A DNA stretch of 64,000 nucleotides from Melampsora larici-populina 98AG31 (GCF_000204055.1 NW_006768777.1:1158026-1222025); one strand, 5' to 3'. Counted from the first letter of the stretch, positions 26,224 to 39,043 are shown. Numbers and translations: made by a program. The notes: a model not told the origin generated them from the sequence alone.

Positions 26224-28435
26224 GATTGACCAAGGGCCAATTCTCACTGCTGCTGCGGCTGCTGGTGGTAAAGCTTGAGTAAAATCTTGAAAGTTGCCTG
26301 TGTTTTGCTCTACAACACAATGTTGCTTGTACTTATGAGGTGCAGCTCCTACTTCAGGCCCTTGATGAGCATCTTGGAAATTGAGCATAGGGGCATGTGC
26401 AAAGGATTGTTCAAATTTCAGTCCAAGTGAAATAATGTGATATGGAAATCACAGGTGTAGATTTGCAAAACTTGAAACTTGAGCTTTCAAAGGTGATCTC
26501 CCATTTTGGGATTGGAATGGCAGTGCCGTCTACAATTGACTGGAGGATTCTGAACAGATGTTTTTGTGCAGAAGATATAGCCAGGGGGCTGCATATAATA
26601 AAAATTGCTTTGTTTATTGAAGATGAAGTGATAATGGGTCCAGACCATGTTTGTGACTTGCTATCTCTCTATCAATCAATGATTTCCTTACTATCAAATT
26701 GATATTGCAAGCTCTTGTTTCCTTTTGATCATAAAGCCAGCTTATAATCCTTGCATTAACTTCAGAAGCTAGTCAAGTCTACATTGGACGTATCAGGCAG
26801 CGGTATCCATTCCACACCTAAGGCAATTATAAGTGCCATTTAGAATTTGATACTTACCTTACAAAGAGTTGAAAAATAAGTTTAGAAGTGTTAGTTATGG
26901 CAACAAGATCCTTGAACATACATTTTGTGAGATTATTCTACCTAGGTCTGTAAACTTACCAAGTGTTTAAAGACCCAAGCTGACAATTTTTCAGCTATCT
27001 GGTGTCCAATTTTGGCTTTCAGTACATATTGTTCAGTTGTGATGAGATTGTCTGAGCAAGCAACCTTCGTCTAGAGTACATAATGGCAAAGGCTCAAGAA
27101 AAAATCATTCACAAATAAAACGCCTCCAGAATGGTCTCAAATTCAATGTCAGGTACTGGTTATCCACGCATGTCAACAACCACACAACCTGCGGCAAGGC
27201 CATCATGAGGGATCTTTGTAGTGTGTGGGTAATCTTGCCATCATATTTGAAAACTTTTTGAAGGCATATCTTATTGTTTTCTTGCTCTTTTTCAAGAGTG
27301 GCTGATCCCCTTTGTTAGAGTCTGACCAGAGTCTTATAGATGCCTATTCATCGTCTTGATTCAATGCACAGTGCTCATGAGGCCTGAAGGTCAGCAAAAA
27401 GTCTTCATGGACTTATCTAGCTGACAGTAGAGACATGACGTCCCGTGAACTCCAGTTCTACTGACCTTTGAGCTGAAGTACAATGGCATCTAAGACCTCA
27501 GAAAGGAAAAGAAAACATTTTGCGTGCGTCTGAATCGATCCAAAAAGGGCATGAGGTCGGTCGAATACATGAATGGCTGTGACCATTTGGCTTGAAGAGT
27601 TTCTTTTGTTTCTAACTTGTTCAATCAAAGGATCCTTTCGTTTTCGAAGAGCGGGGGCAAAGCCTCTGCAGAAGTTAACTGGTCCAAGCCCTAATACAGA
27701 AGGTGGGCATTTGAGGCTGAGCCAAATCCGACTAAAGTGCAATCTGTCACTTGTTTCGATTTCACAGAGCTGAAACCTGACAATTTAAGTTTTTCGGTTT
27801 GGTTTGTTCGGGTGAATTCCGATTTTGATTTCTACACTTCTTCACAACTTCAACTTCATCTCACCATCACCATCATCATCACCACCACCTATCGATTTCC
27901 ATCTCGAAACCTCAACAAAACTCAATCAACCTCTCAATATCAACCAAATCACAATTCTTCAAACTATGAGATCTTGATTTTAACTTTTTCCATATCATAT
28001 TACGCTTTTAAATTCATCATCAATTGTCGGTGATAGTGTTACTTTGTTGAAGTTGATATCGTTTTAATCGTCTACAAGAAAACTGTCATCTTGTGACCTT
28101 ACTTTGTTGTTATCGTCTCATTGGATTTCTTTTCTGTAAAGCTGTCTCTAGTTTTTAAATTTATCAGAATCTAGACTGAAGACTTGCCAAAGAAAAATAA
28201 AGACTTATTCACACTTTTTAAATTACATCCTGCCCACCTCTCTTATACTCATCTCATTATTACCTCATTTTCAACTTCATCTTCATTACCGTCTCACTAT
28301 CAATCTCACAACAACCGCCTCCTCCGGCTGACTAATCCTGAACTTCAGCCATCACCAAAACTAATCATTCACACTGGTCCTCAACTGATTACGCTGCTCA
28401 TTCTCACATCCATTCCTCTTGTGCCATCTTGAGAA
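26224..28435. other. Intergenic DNA and promoter region of the Mpe1-like gene
   Basis: 26224-27700 contains only short ORFs: an 86-codon plus-strand frame at 26442 and a minus-strand Ala-rich frame that runs into the hAT-type element. From about 27830 the sequence becomes rich in TCACCATCA/CTCATC motifs and pyrimidine runs, typical of a fungal promoter or 5' leader. I see no clear TATA box. Confidence 0.4.
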
Positions 28436-31266
28436 ATGTCTGGTCATGTGTATTACCGATTCAAATCTCAAAAGGACTTTCAACGAATCGTATTCGATGG
28501 CATTGGAATATCAGTATGGGATTTGAAGCGTGAAATTATTACTGATGCTAAGTTGGGCAAAGGCACTGATTTTGATTTTGCGGTCTACAACGCCGATACC
28601 GATGAGGGTGCGAGCTGTTCAACTAATAGCTCCTCATGATTTGATGAATACAAATTGACTTCTCACCTCCTATGTCATCTGTCTAGAATATAAAAATGAT
28701 CACGCTATCGTTCCTCGTTCTTCTTCAGTCATTGCTCGTCGATTACCTCCTAAGCGGTCTGGCCATGGTAATGCTCAACAATATGTCAACTCTTTACCTC
28801 TGGCAGCCCATGCACGTCCTGCCTCGCAAGCCACAGCCCATGCTGATTGGCGAGGTGGAGGCTCTATCTCAAAAGACTTTCGTCAACAGGCTGATGCAGC
28901 CGCAGCGGTAAGTATTCCTGTCTTCTGTCATCTATCCTTAATTTTTTATTCTGACATTGTTAAAATCCTTCGGCGTATTTCAGGCTGTGATGCCGGTTGT
29001 GGCTGGTAATGCGCGAGACTCGGAAGCTGAGAGCATGGCTGCCATGTTTGCTGCACAAGAAGAACAATGGCAACAAACTCAAGAAACTATGGCTACGTAC
29101 GTTTTCTCAGCTCATCTCTATCAGTTATCTATATGGATTCCATCCAAATCGTGTGCCTCTTTTGCATCGAGGATCCATTCAAAACTCCTGTTCATCCCTT
29201 CTGCATACTCATACTCATCTCTAAACCTTGTGGCTTTGTTGAATTCTCTTTTCACACCTTGTACAATAAAATACGATCCTGTTGTTGTCTCAGTGCGACG
29301 CGAGTTGGCCGAGTCCTTGGCTTCAGAGACCGTGGTCCTGCTCGTGGGCCTTATGTCGACCGTACCAAGCCTCGTGAGGCTGTTATCCCAGATTTTCCAC
29401 CAAGTATACCCCCGCAAGGGTATATCTGTTACCGTTGTGGATTGAAAGGTAAGTTGATTACGCACGCGCGTTTTAATTCGACCATTGATCGACGATCTGC
29501 GAATCCGGCTCACATGTCTTTTGGGTTGTCATCAGGTCATTGGATTCAAAATTGCCCGACAAACGATGATCCAGAGTTCGAGGGCCGCCCTAGGATCAAG
29601 AGAACTACTGGTATTCCTAAGAGTTTCTTGCAGAAAGTCGAAAGTGCCGTTGTTCAAGGCAAAAGTGTCATGGTCACAGCAGATGGAAGCTTTGTTATCG
29701 CCCGACCTGATGAGTGAGTGGGCTGCTCAAATACCAAGACATATGGCTATTCTTTGCTGACCGCCCATGTTTGTTACGCAGTGCGTCTTGGAAGCAACAT
29801 AAATCTGGGGTCGTCAAACACTTATCTGCGGCTGACATTCAGAGCCTTCGACCCTCAGATCCTGATTTGGCCTGTTCGATATGTTCCACACTGTTGAAAT
29901 CTGCTGTCAAGACTTCCTGTTGTCGATCCGCGTTTTGCTATGATTGTATCTCCAATCACCTAAAAGAACACTCATCCGTATGTCCTGAATGCGAAACCAA
30001 AGTTTCCTCGAATCTATCCAAGTCCTTGATCGAAGATGAGGAACGTCGGGCCAGGAGTCGCGCATATGTCGAAGACTTGCTACGGGCGAGTAAGGAATCA
30101 CAAGAAGAGAGCAAGAGCGCTGAAGCCGATCAGGTCAACAAGTCCGATGATATCAACTCGACCAACGCCGATCCATCAAATGTGAATAAAACTTCCAGTA
30201 ACAAAGTGTCAGACACCCAAGATGCATCAGGCGAAAAGGACGAGATTCCAGGGCTGAACCCAAGTGTTAGTCAAGTCATCAATCCCCAACGCTCCTTTCT
30301 TTGAGCACTACGCTAAACCTAAACCTCTTACCCCAGACATCAGCGGCTCATCACAGGCAAAACAGTACATCGAATCGCACCGTACAATCTAACGAGTCTG
30401 GTGAAGAGTCCAGAAAGTCCTCTGCTCCTACATCCGTCACATCCGCCTCTTCCAATGTCTCGCCGCCTACGCAGCAATCTTGTCATCTCGAAGACGAAGC
30501 CAGTGGCGCTCCGAATCATCTTGCCAACATGGTCCCTATGCATCATCCAATTCATCAGCACATGAACGGGGGTGATCAAATAAACAATGCCATGATGGAT
30601 GGTGGGAATGGAATGCCTGACAATACGGACATGGCTATGATGCACGGAATGGGTGGTAATCATAATGTTGTGATGAGCTCGAATCATCCAGGTATGTTCA
30701 TGCCAAACGGACATTTAAATCAGAATGGACAAGCCAATCATATGAACATGGGTGGAATGATGAATGGAGAAGAGATGCTACCGATACCGATGCAGATGAA
30801 TAAGATCATGATGATGCTTCAGAACCCTCAACTTCAACAACCTATGAGGATGCAACTCATGATGCAATATCAACATCTTCAACAAATGTTCATGATGCAG
30901 AATATGGGCTCCGGACCTCCGCAGATGAACATGCAAACTCCCAACCATCAAAATCAGCATATGATGCATATGAATATGATGAATGGTAACAACGGGCATA
31001 TCTCGAATGGTATGACGCCATCGCACGTGGGAGGCATCTCTGGTGGTATGGGCGAGATAAACCCGGGTACTGGACCTTACCGAGGACGAGGGGGTCATCA
31101 ATTTCAAGCACGTACAAACGGCGGTCGTGGTGGAAGGCATACGAATGATTCTGCACCATATCAGCGATTACCAATGAACGGTCGAAGACCGAATTCGAAT
31201 AAGCGTGGTAGAAGTGAAGATTTGATTGAACTTCAATCAGGAGAGAAAGTACCAAGGTATATGTAA
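28436..31266 (+). CDS. MPE1: Mpe1/RBBP6-type DWNN-zinc knuckle-RING protein, 3'-end processing (750 aa, 7 exons)
   Basis: Subunit of the nuclear cleavage and polyadenylation factor in yeast (Mpe1); RBBP6 in animals. Exons: 28436-28607, 28687-28907, 28984-29096, 29294-29448, 29536-29713, 29782-30265 and 30337-31266; 2253 nt without a stop. Domains in order are the ubiquitin-like DWNN domain (residues 1 to about 80, MSGHVYYRFKSQ...), a CCHC zinc knuckle CYRCGLKGHWIQNC at about 214-227, and the C-terminal RING-like domain with Cys near 311, 314, 326, 327, 332, 335, 347 and 350. A charged linker follows. The last about 310 residues are Met/Asn/His/Gln-rich and end with RG repeats (RGRGG) and a basic tail. 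The Met/Asn-rich tail is much longer than in yeast Mpe1 (441 aa). The last intron (30266-30336, GTTAGT donor) is the least certain splice. Confidence 0.92.
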
Positions 31267-32588
31267 AATGATCTACCAGAAGCATATCCTTGCATACATC
31301 AAGTTTGAACCATGTGAATTAGCAATTATTTGTGCCTTTTTTATAAGTCTATCTCTTCTCCTTTTCTCTCTTCAGTCATCTGACTAGTAAAATTAGCCGG
31401 AATAACGATTTCCAAGTTCATCTTTTTAATCCGCTTCTCATCTATCCATTCTGATCAGATCATCCTAGCTACATGGCCATAACATAACATATCTATCTAT
31501 CTATATAAATACAATTTCCAAAACAGGCTGTTTTTTTCTTCAAATCCTATCTGATACCCTCCCCTCTCCGACTTAGATATGTTTCAACATCTTTCAATCA
31601 AATCACAAAAATACACACCTAACTTTTTTTAAAAAGCAATGTATCCTGATGATTGTATAGTTTCTTTGCTTTCAGAAAGTGGACAAAAGAAAAGATAGAT
31701 TAAATGGAAGAGATTAGGGTCTTTTTCCCGCTGATTTTTGTTTCTTTTTTGATTTATATTGTGTGTGTGTGAGTTTTAGATGATGCAATATCATCATCGA
31801 TATTTTTTCAAGAAGTCTTGGGGACTTCCGACTGGTTCATAGGTTTGAGTCAAGAGGTATTGAGAGTTTTGAGATTGTCAAATCAGCTATTGACTTGTGC
31901 GGGCAACTTTGGTTAGTTCTGATGAGATTTATTGTAAACCCAAAAGGTGTCTTGAAACCTGCAGCACTAGAATCAGTATCAAGTCAAATGGTGAATTGCC
32001 CTAAAGGACGTGCATTACTCTGGGTCACATGCTAACTAACTCAACCTCCCGCGCTTACCAATTTAAATACGCAAGTCACATCCTTGTCCTCTGGAGCCCG
32101 CGGAGGAGGCCGTGCATAGTAAGCCTGGTCACCGCCGAACTGCCTTATCTTTAGCTAATGTGTTAAGTTTATCTGCGTGGAAATCGTTGCGAGATACCCC
32201 CAAGAAGGATGTGTTTTAAGTCAACATTTGAGGCAAGTCAACGCCGGGAGTTGACCATGGGATCAACATTCCTCTTTGTAACCAAAAACAGTCAGTAGCG
32301 ACATTTTCCCTGATTAGATAGCCACAGGGTCCTTACTTCGGTGGCAAGAGCATGGATACAGTATTCGATGTCCTTCCGGCTCGAGATACACCGAGGCAAA
32401 AAAATGTCTTGGATTTAAGGCTGCCTTTGCAAGAGACGTGGTAAACTTCAAACGCCCGTCTTTTCTTGCTAATTTTGCGTGTTGTCCATAAATAATTTCT
32501 GTTTCTTCGCTGTCAACTTTCATCAAGACTTTCAAATTTACACAACTCTACGACTCGTGAAACATATCAATCGACTGGTATTCGTAGT
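31267..32588. other. 3' region of the Mpe1-like gene and intergenic DNA
   Basis: T-rich 3' flank with an ATCTATCTATCTATA run at about 31490-31506 and a GTGTGTGTGTGAG run near 31761-31775. A minus-strand 73-codon frame (32314-32535) has no recognisable domain. Nothing else supported. Confidence 0.45.
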
Positions 32589-33427
32589 ATGTTTCGGAAG
32601 CCATCGACCGCCCTCTTTCATCTTTTGCTCGTGTTCCTGTTTGTAGGAGATCTCGGGTCGGTTTTCACAGGTGCTAATGCCATAGATTGCCTCGAAGGAT
32701 GGAGTCTGCCATCGATAGTGACCAAGGGTGTATATGGTCTGTCAAACCTTTCCCTTTAGTCTTCAGTTTTTCCAGTCAACCAAGGTCGATACAATGAAAC
32801 ATCATTTTCAGTGATATTTCGAACTGACTCATCTTTTTGAACACCGTCTAAAAATATTGATGCTCGTAGTGTGTAAACAAAAAGTCGGTCAAGCGATTGC
32901 TTATCCCCGTTTTTGCTCTGTGTGTGGAAGGAATGATAATCAATTACCTTGTGCGAAAGAATTTTCTCGTCTTGAATCAATGGCCAAATGGAACCGGACT
33001 GCTCACCTCTTATTCAATGTATCATCGTACAGCTGCTTTTGATTGCCACGGCCCGAAACCATTGAGCACAACGGGATCATTCCCTTGTGACGCCGGAATA
33101 TCTATCGATGAAGGAAGCAACCCAGCCAGACCTATCTGTTGAGTTGTGGTCCATTTCTAAGCTTCTGACACACGCCAGAATACTAACTTCTTGAAACGGA
33201 CTTCATTCCTGATCTTTCCAAAACAAAAAGCTTGCAGGCATAAAGACCCTGATGGGGTCGCCAGAGAGTATCGTTGCGTGCGCCAGCATCTGCCTCAACG
33301 TAAGTTTACCTTCCATTTGCATTATAAAAGTACACATGATATTACACCCATCACTAACCGTCCCTTTCTGATATGATTCTGTTGATTATGACATCTAGAA
33401 TGTCCAGAGGCCAGCTGTCACGTTTAA
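32589..33427 (+). pseudogene. Secreted cysteine-rich protein gene, frameshifted (4 exons)
   Basis: Exons 32589-32727, 32870-33137, 33231-33299 and 33399-33427 join in phase with GT-AG introns of 142, 93 and 99 nt. The N-terminal about 31 residues are a clear signal peptide (basic start, Leu/Val-rich core, GANA end). The mature part has about 15 cysteines spread over all exons: a CxxC pair (FCSVCGR), then DCHGPKPLSTTGSFPCDAG, YRCVRQHLPQ and a final CPEASCHV. Exon 2 changes frame once, between about 32990 and 33005: upstream it reads as one frame (KWNRT) and downstream as another (LTSYSMYHRTAAF). One base too many is present and no intron fits. Either the gene is dead or the assembly has an error. 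The secreted, Cys-rich, multi-exon architecture is typical of rust effector candidates. Confidence 0.6.
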
Positions 33428-33959
33428 AATGTCCCTTAATCCTCACTTGATCTGTTGACTTGGCTGTGTCATTATGTAATCTCATTGAGTGCAATAAAAA
33501 TAATATGTTGTATAACAAAGACTTGACAAGGTGAAAAAGATGGGTAGAATAGACTTGGTACCAGTGGGCTTCAATTCGGCCAAAAAGCGTCAAGTCAAAT
33601 GCATTTGAAAACAAATCACGCCCAAAGAGTAGAGGGGATACGAAGCATGGTATGAGAATTTACCAAGTGTAAATGATTTTCTCCCTCATTGACAAAAAGT
33701 ATGGATATCAAACCCATCATGTGAGGCAATAAGTGAAGCCCTTGATCTCATCCTGAAATTGGAATGGTGAGTGGCAAGAACAGGGAGCACCAGAAGAAGG
33801 CATTAGATCAGGTCTTGCGTTGATGGGAAGACAAAAGAGCGATTTGATTGTAACCGGCACACGGTCTGAAAAAGAAGCCGAAACTTACAGCTTACCGTTT
33901 GAGACCTTCGAGTTGTCGATACAGATTCTCATTACCATCTCATTCAAGCTCAACTCAAA
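33428..33959. other. Intergenic; upstream of CCZ1
   Basis: No gene recognised; presumably 3' UTR of the preceding gene and the CCZ1 promoter. Confidence 0.4.
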
Positions 33960-36904
33960 ATGTCTTCTCAACCACGCAAGTTCCCATTTCCTACGCTGGT
34001 CTCTTTTACGATATGGTCAAACAAAGTTCAACCTCCAAAGAATGAAGAAGCAGTACCTGACCAGGAAGAAACCAATGAACCAGAAGATCGTAACAGACCT
34101 GAGGCTTCTTTACCGTCATCTGTCCTCTTCTTCTCAGATCGAACTTCAAATTTATCTCCCGAAAAGCGAAATCGTCAGATAGGACTTCTACAAGGATTGG
34201 TCAATTTTAGTTCTGTTTTGGGTTTCAATGCAAATTCATCTAGACCGAGTAGCCATACTGGGTCATCGGCAACTTCACAGCATAAGCCAACCCGCGACTC
34301 ATCTTTACGTGTGGTTCATAGTTCGAAGCATAAGATCTTGTATCATGAACCTGAGCCTGGCTTTCACATTTGTGCGGTACGTCTGAATATGTCACGCATC
34401 CTCAACTCGCCACATAGATAGACTGGGTGGGCTTATGAGTCCCTTGATCCAATATGAGTAGGATAGATGATCAGTCTCCCCCAATCGATCGAAACTTTTG
34501 CAAACGGTCCAAACAAAATGTCTACCTCCTTGACAATCAATCTCGAGGGAAAGCCTTCTTCGTATCATACTCCTACAGACGACACTTTACTGAATTCGTT
34601 GAAGTCGGGTTACCTTGAATATCGACTCTTACATGGGATCATGTCGAAATACACTAATTCTCGCAAGGAACTGATTGATATGTTGGAAAGATTTTGGAGT
34701 GTGTGGTTATGGCGCTGGGATGTACAGAAAAGCGGATGTGGTGGTGTTGATTTTGATCAATATCTTGGCTGTAAGTATGGATAATGACACCTTTCCTGAT
34801 CAAATCCTTGAGTGGCGATCGCATGACTTATCTTATCGAATCTGTGATCAGTGCTTCAGCTGCCACAGCTGCATCCACAATCCATACCCAATCGACTTGC
34901 GACTCATCTCAACGCATTTATTGACAAGACGTGTTCAGAAACCGGTTCATCCCCAATTCTATTGAATCAGAAGAAGATCATCCATCTTCCTCAACCCACA
35001 AACTCGATAAGCCAACTAGACAGCAACAGCCTCGCTAGATATCTTCTTAGCCTACTTGGAGGTAGCGAGGCCAAGAGTACTACCCAACACCCTCCTCCGC
35101 CATCCAATGTTTTTTCGAACTTTGCAATGCGCTCAATGGATGGCATTCAAGATGTGTCTATGAAGGGTCTAGCGGAACCGTCCCAATGGGTACAGAAAGC
35201 CTTTTCTTGGGCATCTGCTTCATTTGCCAGCTCCCACTTATCAGGTATTGATGACAGTGCTCAAACTATCGAAGGCCTGGACGAACAACTGAGAGCAGAG
35301 ATGGGGATCAGTTTCATCCCTCCGGCGAAATCGAAGACTACGAACACATCCTCCGTGATTCCAACACCTTCCGTTGCGGCTCGCTTGTCTAGTGGCAGAC
35401 CATGTGCCTCGCAGTCATATCTCTTCGCAAAAGGTGAACAACGTAAGTCGCAGGGCTGATTTTTCCACGGCCGGGCGCTCTTAAATGACGCGACACTGGG
35501 TATCTGATTAATCTTTGTCCCAAACGTGTTGAATTTCTAGCATCTAAAGACAAATCCATCAGCGATAGGACTTCTACTTTGCATTATCCTGAGAATCTAT
35601 TCAATTATCCTGAGAATCTATTCAATCTGTATCCTATCGTGGTCACTGAGGCCGATCATGACTATTATCCGAAACACTTGCTGAACCTGTACCCTGCTCC
35701 AACACTTGACCTGGATCGTCACCCATGTGAGTCCACCCCGGCGGTGGCCTCATCACCTACGAACTTGGTACCCGCCCAGAATCCCGCAAGTCAACCAGCG
35801 ACTGAGCCAACCAAACGAGCAGCTTCGTCGATCCATGATCCGCGATCAGCCCATTATAATGTAGAGCTCGCGTTGGCTGACGCGATGGCAGAGAAAAGCT
35901 CTGCAACAGACAACTTGAGCCCAATTGAAAAGTTTGTGCGACGTAAAATGTTGTCGAGTTCGCCGTTATCAGAAGGGATGGATCAACATACTGTCCCCAA
36001 ACAGCTGTCAATTTTTGTTCGAAATGGTGAACTGAAGGCTGATGTTCTATGGTTCCAAGTAAATTTATTCTGATCCAGTATTGCTGTGAGTTCAACGCGC
36101 TGAAGATTTTGCTATCGGAATTCGCTTTCTTTTCTGTTAGCGAGACGATTGGAATCTAGCACTCATATTCCCGTCAGCTGATGGTACCAAACCAGGGCTT
36201 ACGTTACCAAACGCTAAACTCTTATCTGAAAGCAGCCGTCTACTCAAGCGACTCTGTGCACAATGGCCGGATCAATCTTCAAAGTTAGCTCACTGAACCA
36301 CATGTCAAGCATATAGGGCGCTGATCGCTGTACTTCTTCCAATTCGTACAGTGACCTCGTGAAGACTAAATCGCTCGATCATCGCTTTCTTATACAACTT
36401 AAGACTAATGATGTGTACTATAAACAATCTTCAATTCAATCTGCCTGGTTGTCTAAGAATGAGATTTGGTCCGGAAAACAAAGTAGTGAAAAGGAAGTTG
36501 AGATTTGTCTAGGCGTGCTAGAATGCTTGAAAGATCAACCAACGTATGTAAATTCTTGTTCGCTCCTTTGATGTATAGAACATTTGATAAATAGACGCTG
36601 ATCGAAAATTTCAAAATAGTGAGACATCCCCTGTCAAGGAAACCTTCCTCCGCACACAATCTGGCCAATGGATCGCTACTAAGCGCGGAGCCAAAGCCAG
36701 CATCTCCATGTACACTGAGATTGATACAGTATTGATCTTACCTAGCGGATCTGGTACATTGATTGAAGTTGATAGTAAGTTTTGACATCTGCTTTGTAGC
36801 TTTCACCATTGAGATGAATCTGATTGATTATATCCACATAAATAGATGAGATGAGGAAATTAGAGAGAGTTTGTGAACAGGTTGATTTTACATCTTGGAA
36901 ATGA
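33960..36904 (+). CDS. CCZ1: Vacuolar fusion protein Ccz1 (792 aa, 8 exons)
   Basis: With Mon1 it forms the guanine-nucleotide exchange factor that activates Ypt7/Rab7 on late endosomes, vacuoles and autophagosomes. Exons: 33960-34376, 34467-34770, 34852-35442, 35541-36058, 36141-36283, 36352-36543, 36620-36774 and 36846-36904; 2379 nt, all phases agree. The N-terminal longin-type region has LVSFTIWSN, LFFSDRTSNLSPEKRNRQIGL, a basic SSLRVVHS segment and YHEPEPGFHIC. Next comes the helical part LNSLKSGYLEYRLLHGI...LERFWSVWLWRWD with DFDQYLG, all recognisable Ccz1 features. The middle 350 residues are Ser/Pro-rich. The C-terminal longin-like region (RDDWNLALIFPSADG; SGQWIATKRG; LEVD-type strand) is spread over the last four exons, which have no ATG of their own. 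Yeast Ccz1 is 704 aa. Confidence 0.85.
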
Positions 36905-37528
36905 AGGTGATAATTGAACTACTTGATCATTGGTTTGTATCAGGAATGATCACAGTGATACTAAACACTCCATGTGACCCTTTTGATAAGAACCCATATA
37001 GACCTGTACATCATCTCCATCAGAGTGGCTCAATTAGTCAATTGTAGACATTTTGCTCTACATGATGCTCGAGCCTCTTGCGCAGCCCCTGTTAGAAGAA
37101 GCATTCAGCTTTTTTATGGAATTGCCAACAGAGATGATAGGGGGTCACAAGTTGAAATAATCACAGTAGAATACAACTATGTCTACACCCAAATGTTGCA
37201 TAACATCACATAGTTGAAGAAGTCGAGGGCCATATGAGCAACACGCTTGGCTTGATTGTGTTTGAAAATATGTTATGCACCATTTGGTGGCCAAAGTATG
37301 CAAAGCTTGATGACACTCGTGACCTGTAGATATAACAAGAAGGGGTTTTACAAAGAGCAGTGGTTTTTTTGTACAGGACGGTATTTTTTGTAGTGCCCTG
37401 TGTACCTATACAATAGACTAGAGACTTTCAGACTATAAATGGAGTGATCATCATCTAACCAATGATTTAATCAAGATCAACTACATAATCTGACTTTTTC
37501 AAAGTTCAAGTGTCCATACCTCTTGTAA
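36905..37528. other. Convergent intergenic region
   Basis: Between the stop codons of CCZ1 (+) and the ferredoxin-fusion gene (-). No coding signal; presumably two 3' UTRs. Confidence 0.45.
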
Positions 37529-39043
37529 TCAAAAGCGAGGTAATTGGATTCGAGGATCGGTTTGACTTTCTAGCCAATCAGCTAATTGATGTGTTAAAAC
37601 CACTTGACAAGCTAATCTTGATTGATCACGTCTATCAATGGCGGTAAACAACATACTATCATCAAAAGCAAAAAAAAACTCAATTTATGATCAATACAAG
37701 CTGGTGCATTCAATAAAATGATGGATTCCTTACTCTTCTTCATTCTCATTTGGAGGTGGAATAGGTGCAGTTTCATCTATATAAATTTGACAAGTTGCAC
37801 ATTCACAATTACCACCACAGGTAGCTTCAATAGAAGGTGCTTCTCCTCTTTTAGCAACTTTTTTTTTGAAAACCAACAAAAAAACAGGTCAAGAAGGATG
37901 TAAACTAGTACTTCAACAAAACCAAAGTGTGAATTCATATGAGAATGAGACGGTTTACTCAACTTGATCTTAGGTCTTCACCTATTTTACCTTTTAAAGA
38001 TAAAACTTCACCTTCGTATGTTTTGAATCGTACAATGACATCTGGACCTTGTAGGGTTTCTATTTTGTTCTGAGACCTTTGGTGTTTGTTTAGATTTTTT
38101 ATACCTGATTGATAAACATCCCATTGAACCTCCTAAAAGATAGTCCAAAAGTGAATCTTCATGATCATCCAGGTAGAAGAGATGAAGATGTTTAAAGTAA
38201 GAGTATGTAAGATACCTTATCTAATCCTATTCGACCACGCCATTTATCCCACCAAATCTGTTCATTCTCAGTACCTAAACTCAACAAGCAATTCAAGATC
38301 TTTTCATCGTCACCTTTTACCATTGGATCTAATAAACCAAACCAATTTCCAGTAGGATAAACCAATAAATTTCCAGCATATTTATGACCACCAATATGAG
38401 AGATTGGATAGAATTTATAAATAGGTTTTGAAGGTCTTTGTGAAATTCGAGTTTGGTATAAAGTTTTTAATGATTCTAATAATGGTTTACCTCTTATACC
38501 ACATCTACAATCTCTATTTTCATGTACACAAACATAAACATAAAATGAATCAAAAGAGTCATGATCTAAAGGTAGGTTTGATTGAGTTGATTTGGATCTA
38601 TTTTTGATATCTATGGTAGGTAAACTTTTATAAAACTCTATGAATTCATCTAGATTTGAATTTGAAAGTGTGAAAGGGATTCGAATGGTATGATGAGATG
38701 AATGAAGGTAAGCTTCTTGAATAGAATCTAAACTTGATGATAGATTCAAACTTGAACTCCTCGAGCTAGTAGTACTAAGACTTAATCCTAAACCATGTAA
38801 GCTTTGACCAGGTTTTGTAAGGTTTTGTAAAGTTTTGTATAATGGTGAGATTGTAGTTAGATCAGATGGCCAATTTGATTCTGAAATAGATTGATGATGT
38901 AGTATTAAATGACGAGTGTAGGATGGAACTGTTGCAGTACAAGTCGAAGCGAAGGTAGGTTGATTTGATGATGTTGTTGTATATGATAATCTTTGAAGTT
39001 TTAGTTTTGATTTGATGGTTGATTGAATTCGTAAGTTGATCAT
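37529..39043 (-). CDS. Fusion of Apd1/Aim32-like [2Fe-2S] domain and adrenodoxin-type ferredoxin (400 aa, 5 exons)
   Basis: Exons on the minus strand: 39043-38216, 38132-38105, 38059-37964, 37857-37734 and 37655-37529; 1203 nt with all phases consistent. The start at 39043 is chosen because it opens with a basic, acid-free stretch (MINLRIQSTIKSKLKLQRLS) that looks like a mitochondrial presequence; an in-frame ATG-like start 90 nt upstream gives no such signal. Residues about 50-276 are the sucrase/ferredoxin-like (thioredoxin-fold) family of yeast Apd1 and Aim32. Cys172 and Cys181 are eight residues apart, and His216/His220 lie in HIGGHKYAGN, matching that family's Cys2His2 cluster ligands. 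Residues about 292-400 form a complete adrenodoxin/Yah1-type ferredoxin: Cys331-x5-Cys337-x2-Cys340, EEDML, and the fourth ligand Cys375 in SRLACQ. Presumed role: mitochondrial electron transfer with two different [2Fe-2S] clusters. The 45-nt intron 38104-38060 is unusually short. Confidence 0.82.

Noticed and set aside
27458..27742. 94-codon minus-strand ORF
   Set aside because: No domain, no start context, and it lies next to the promoter of the Mpe1-like gene.
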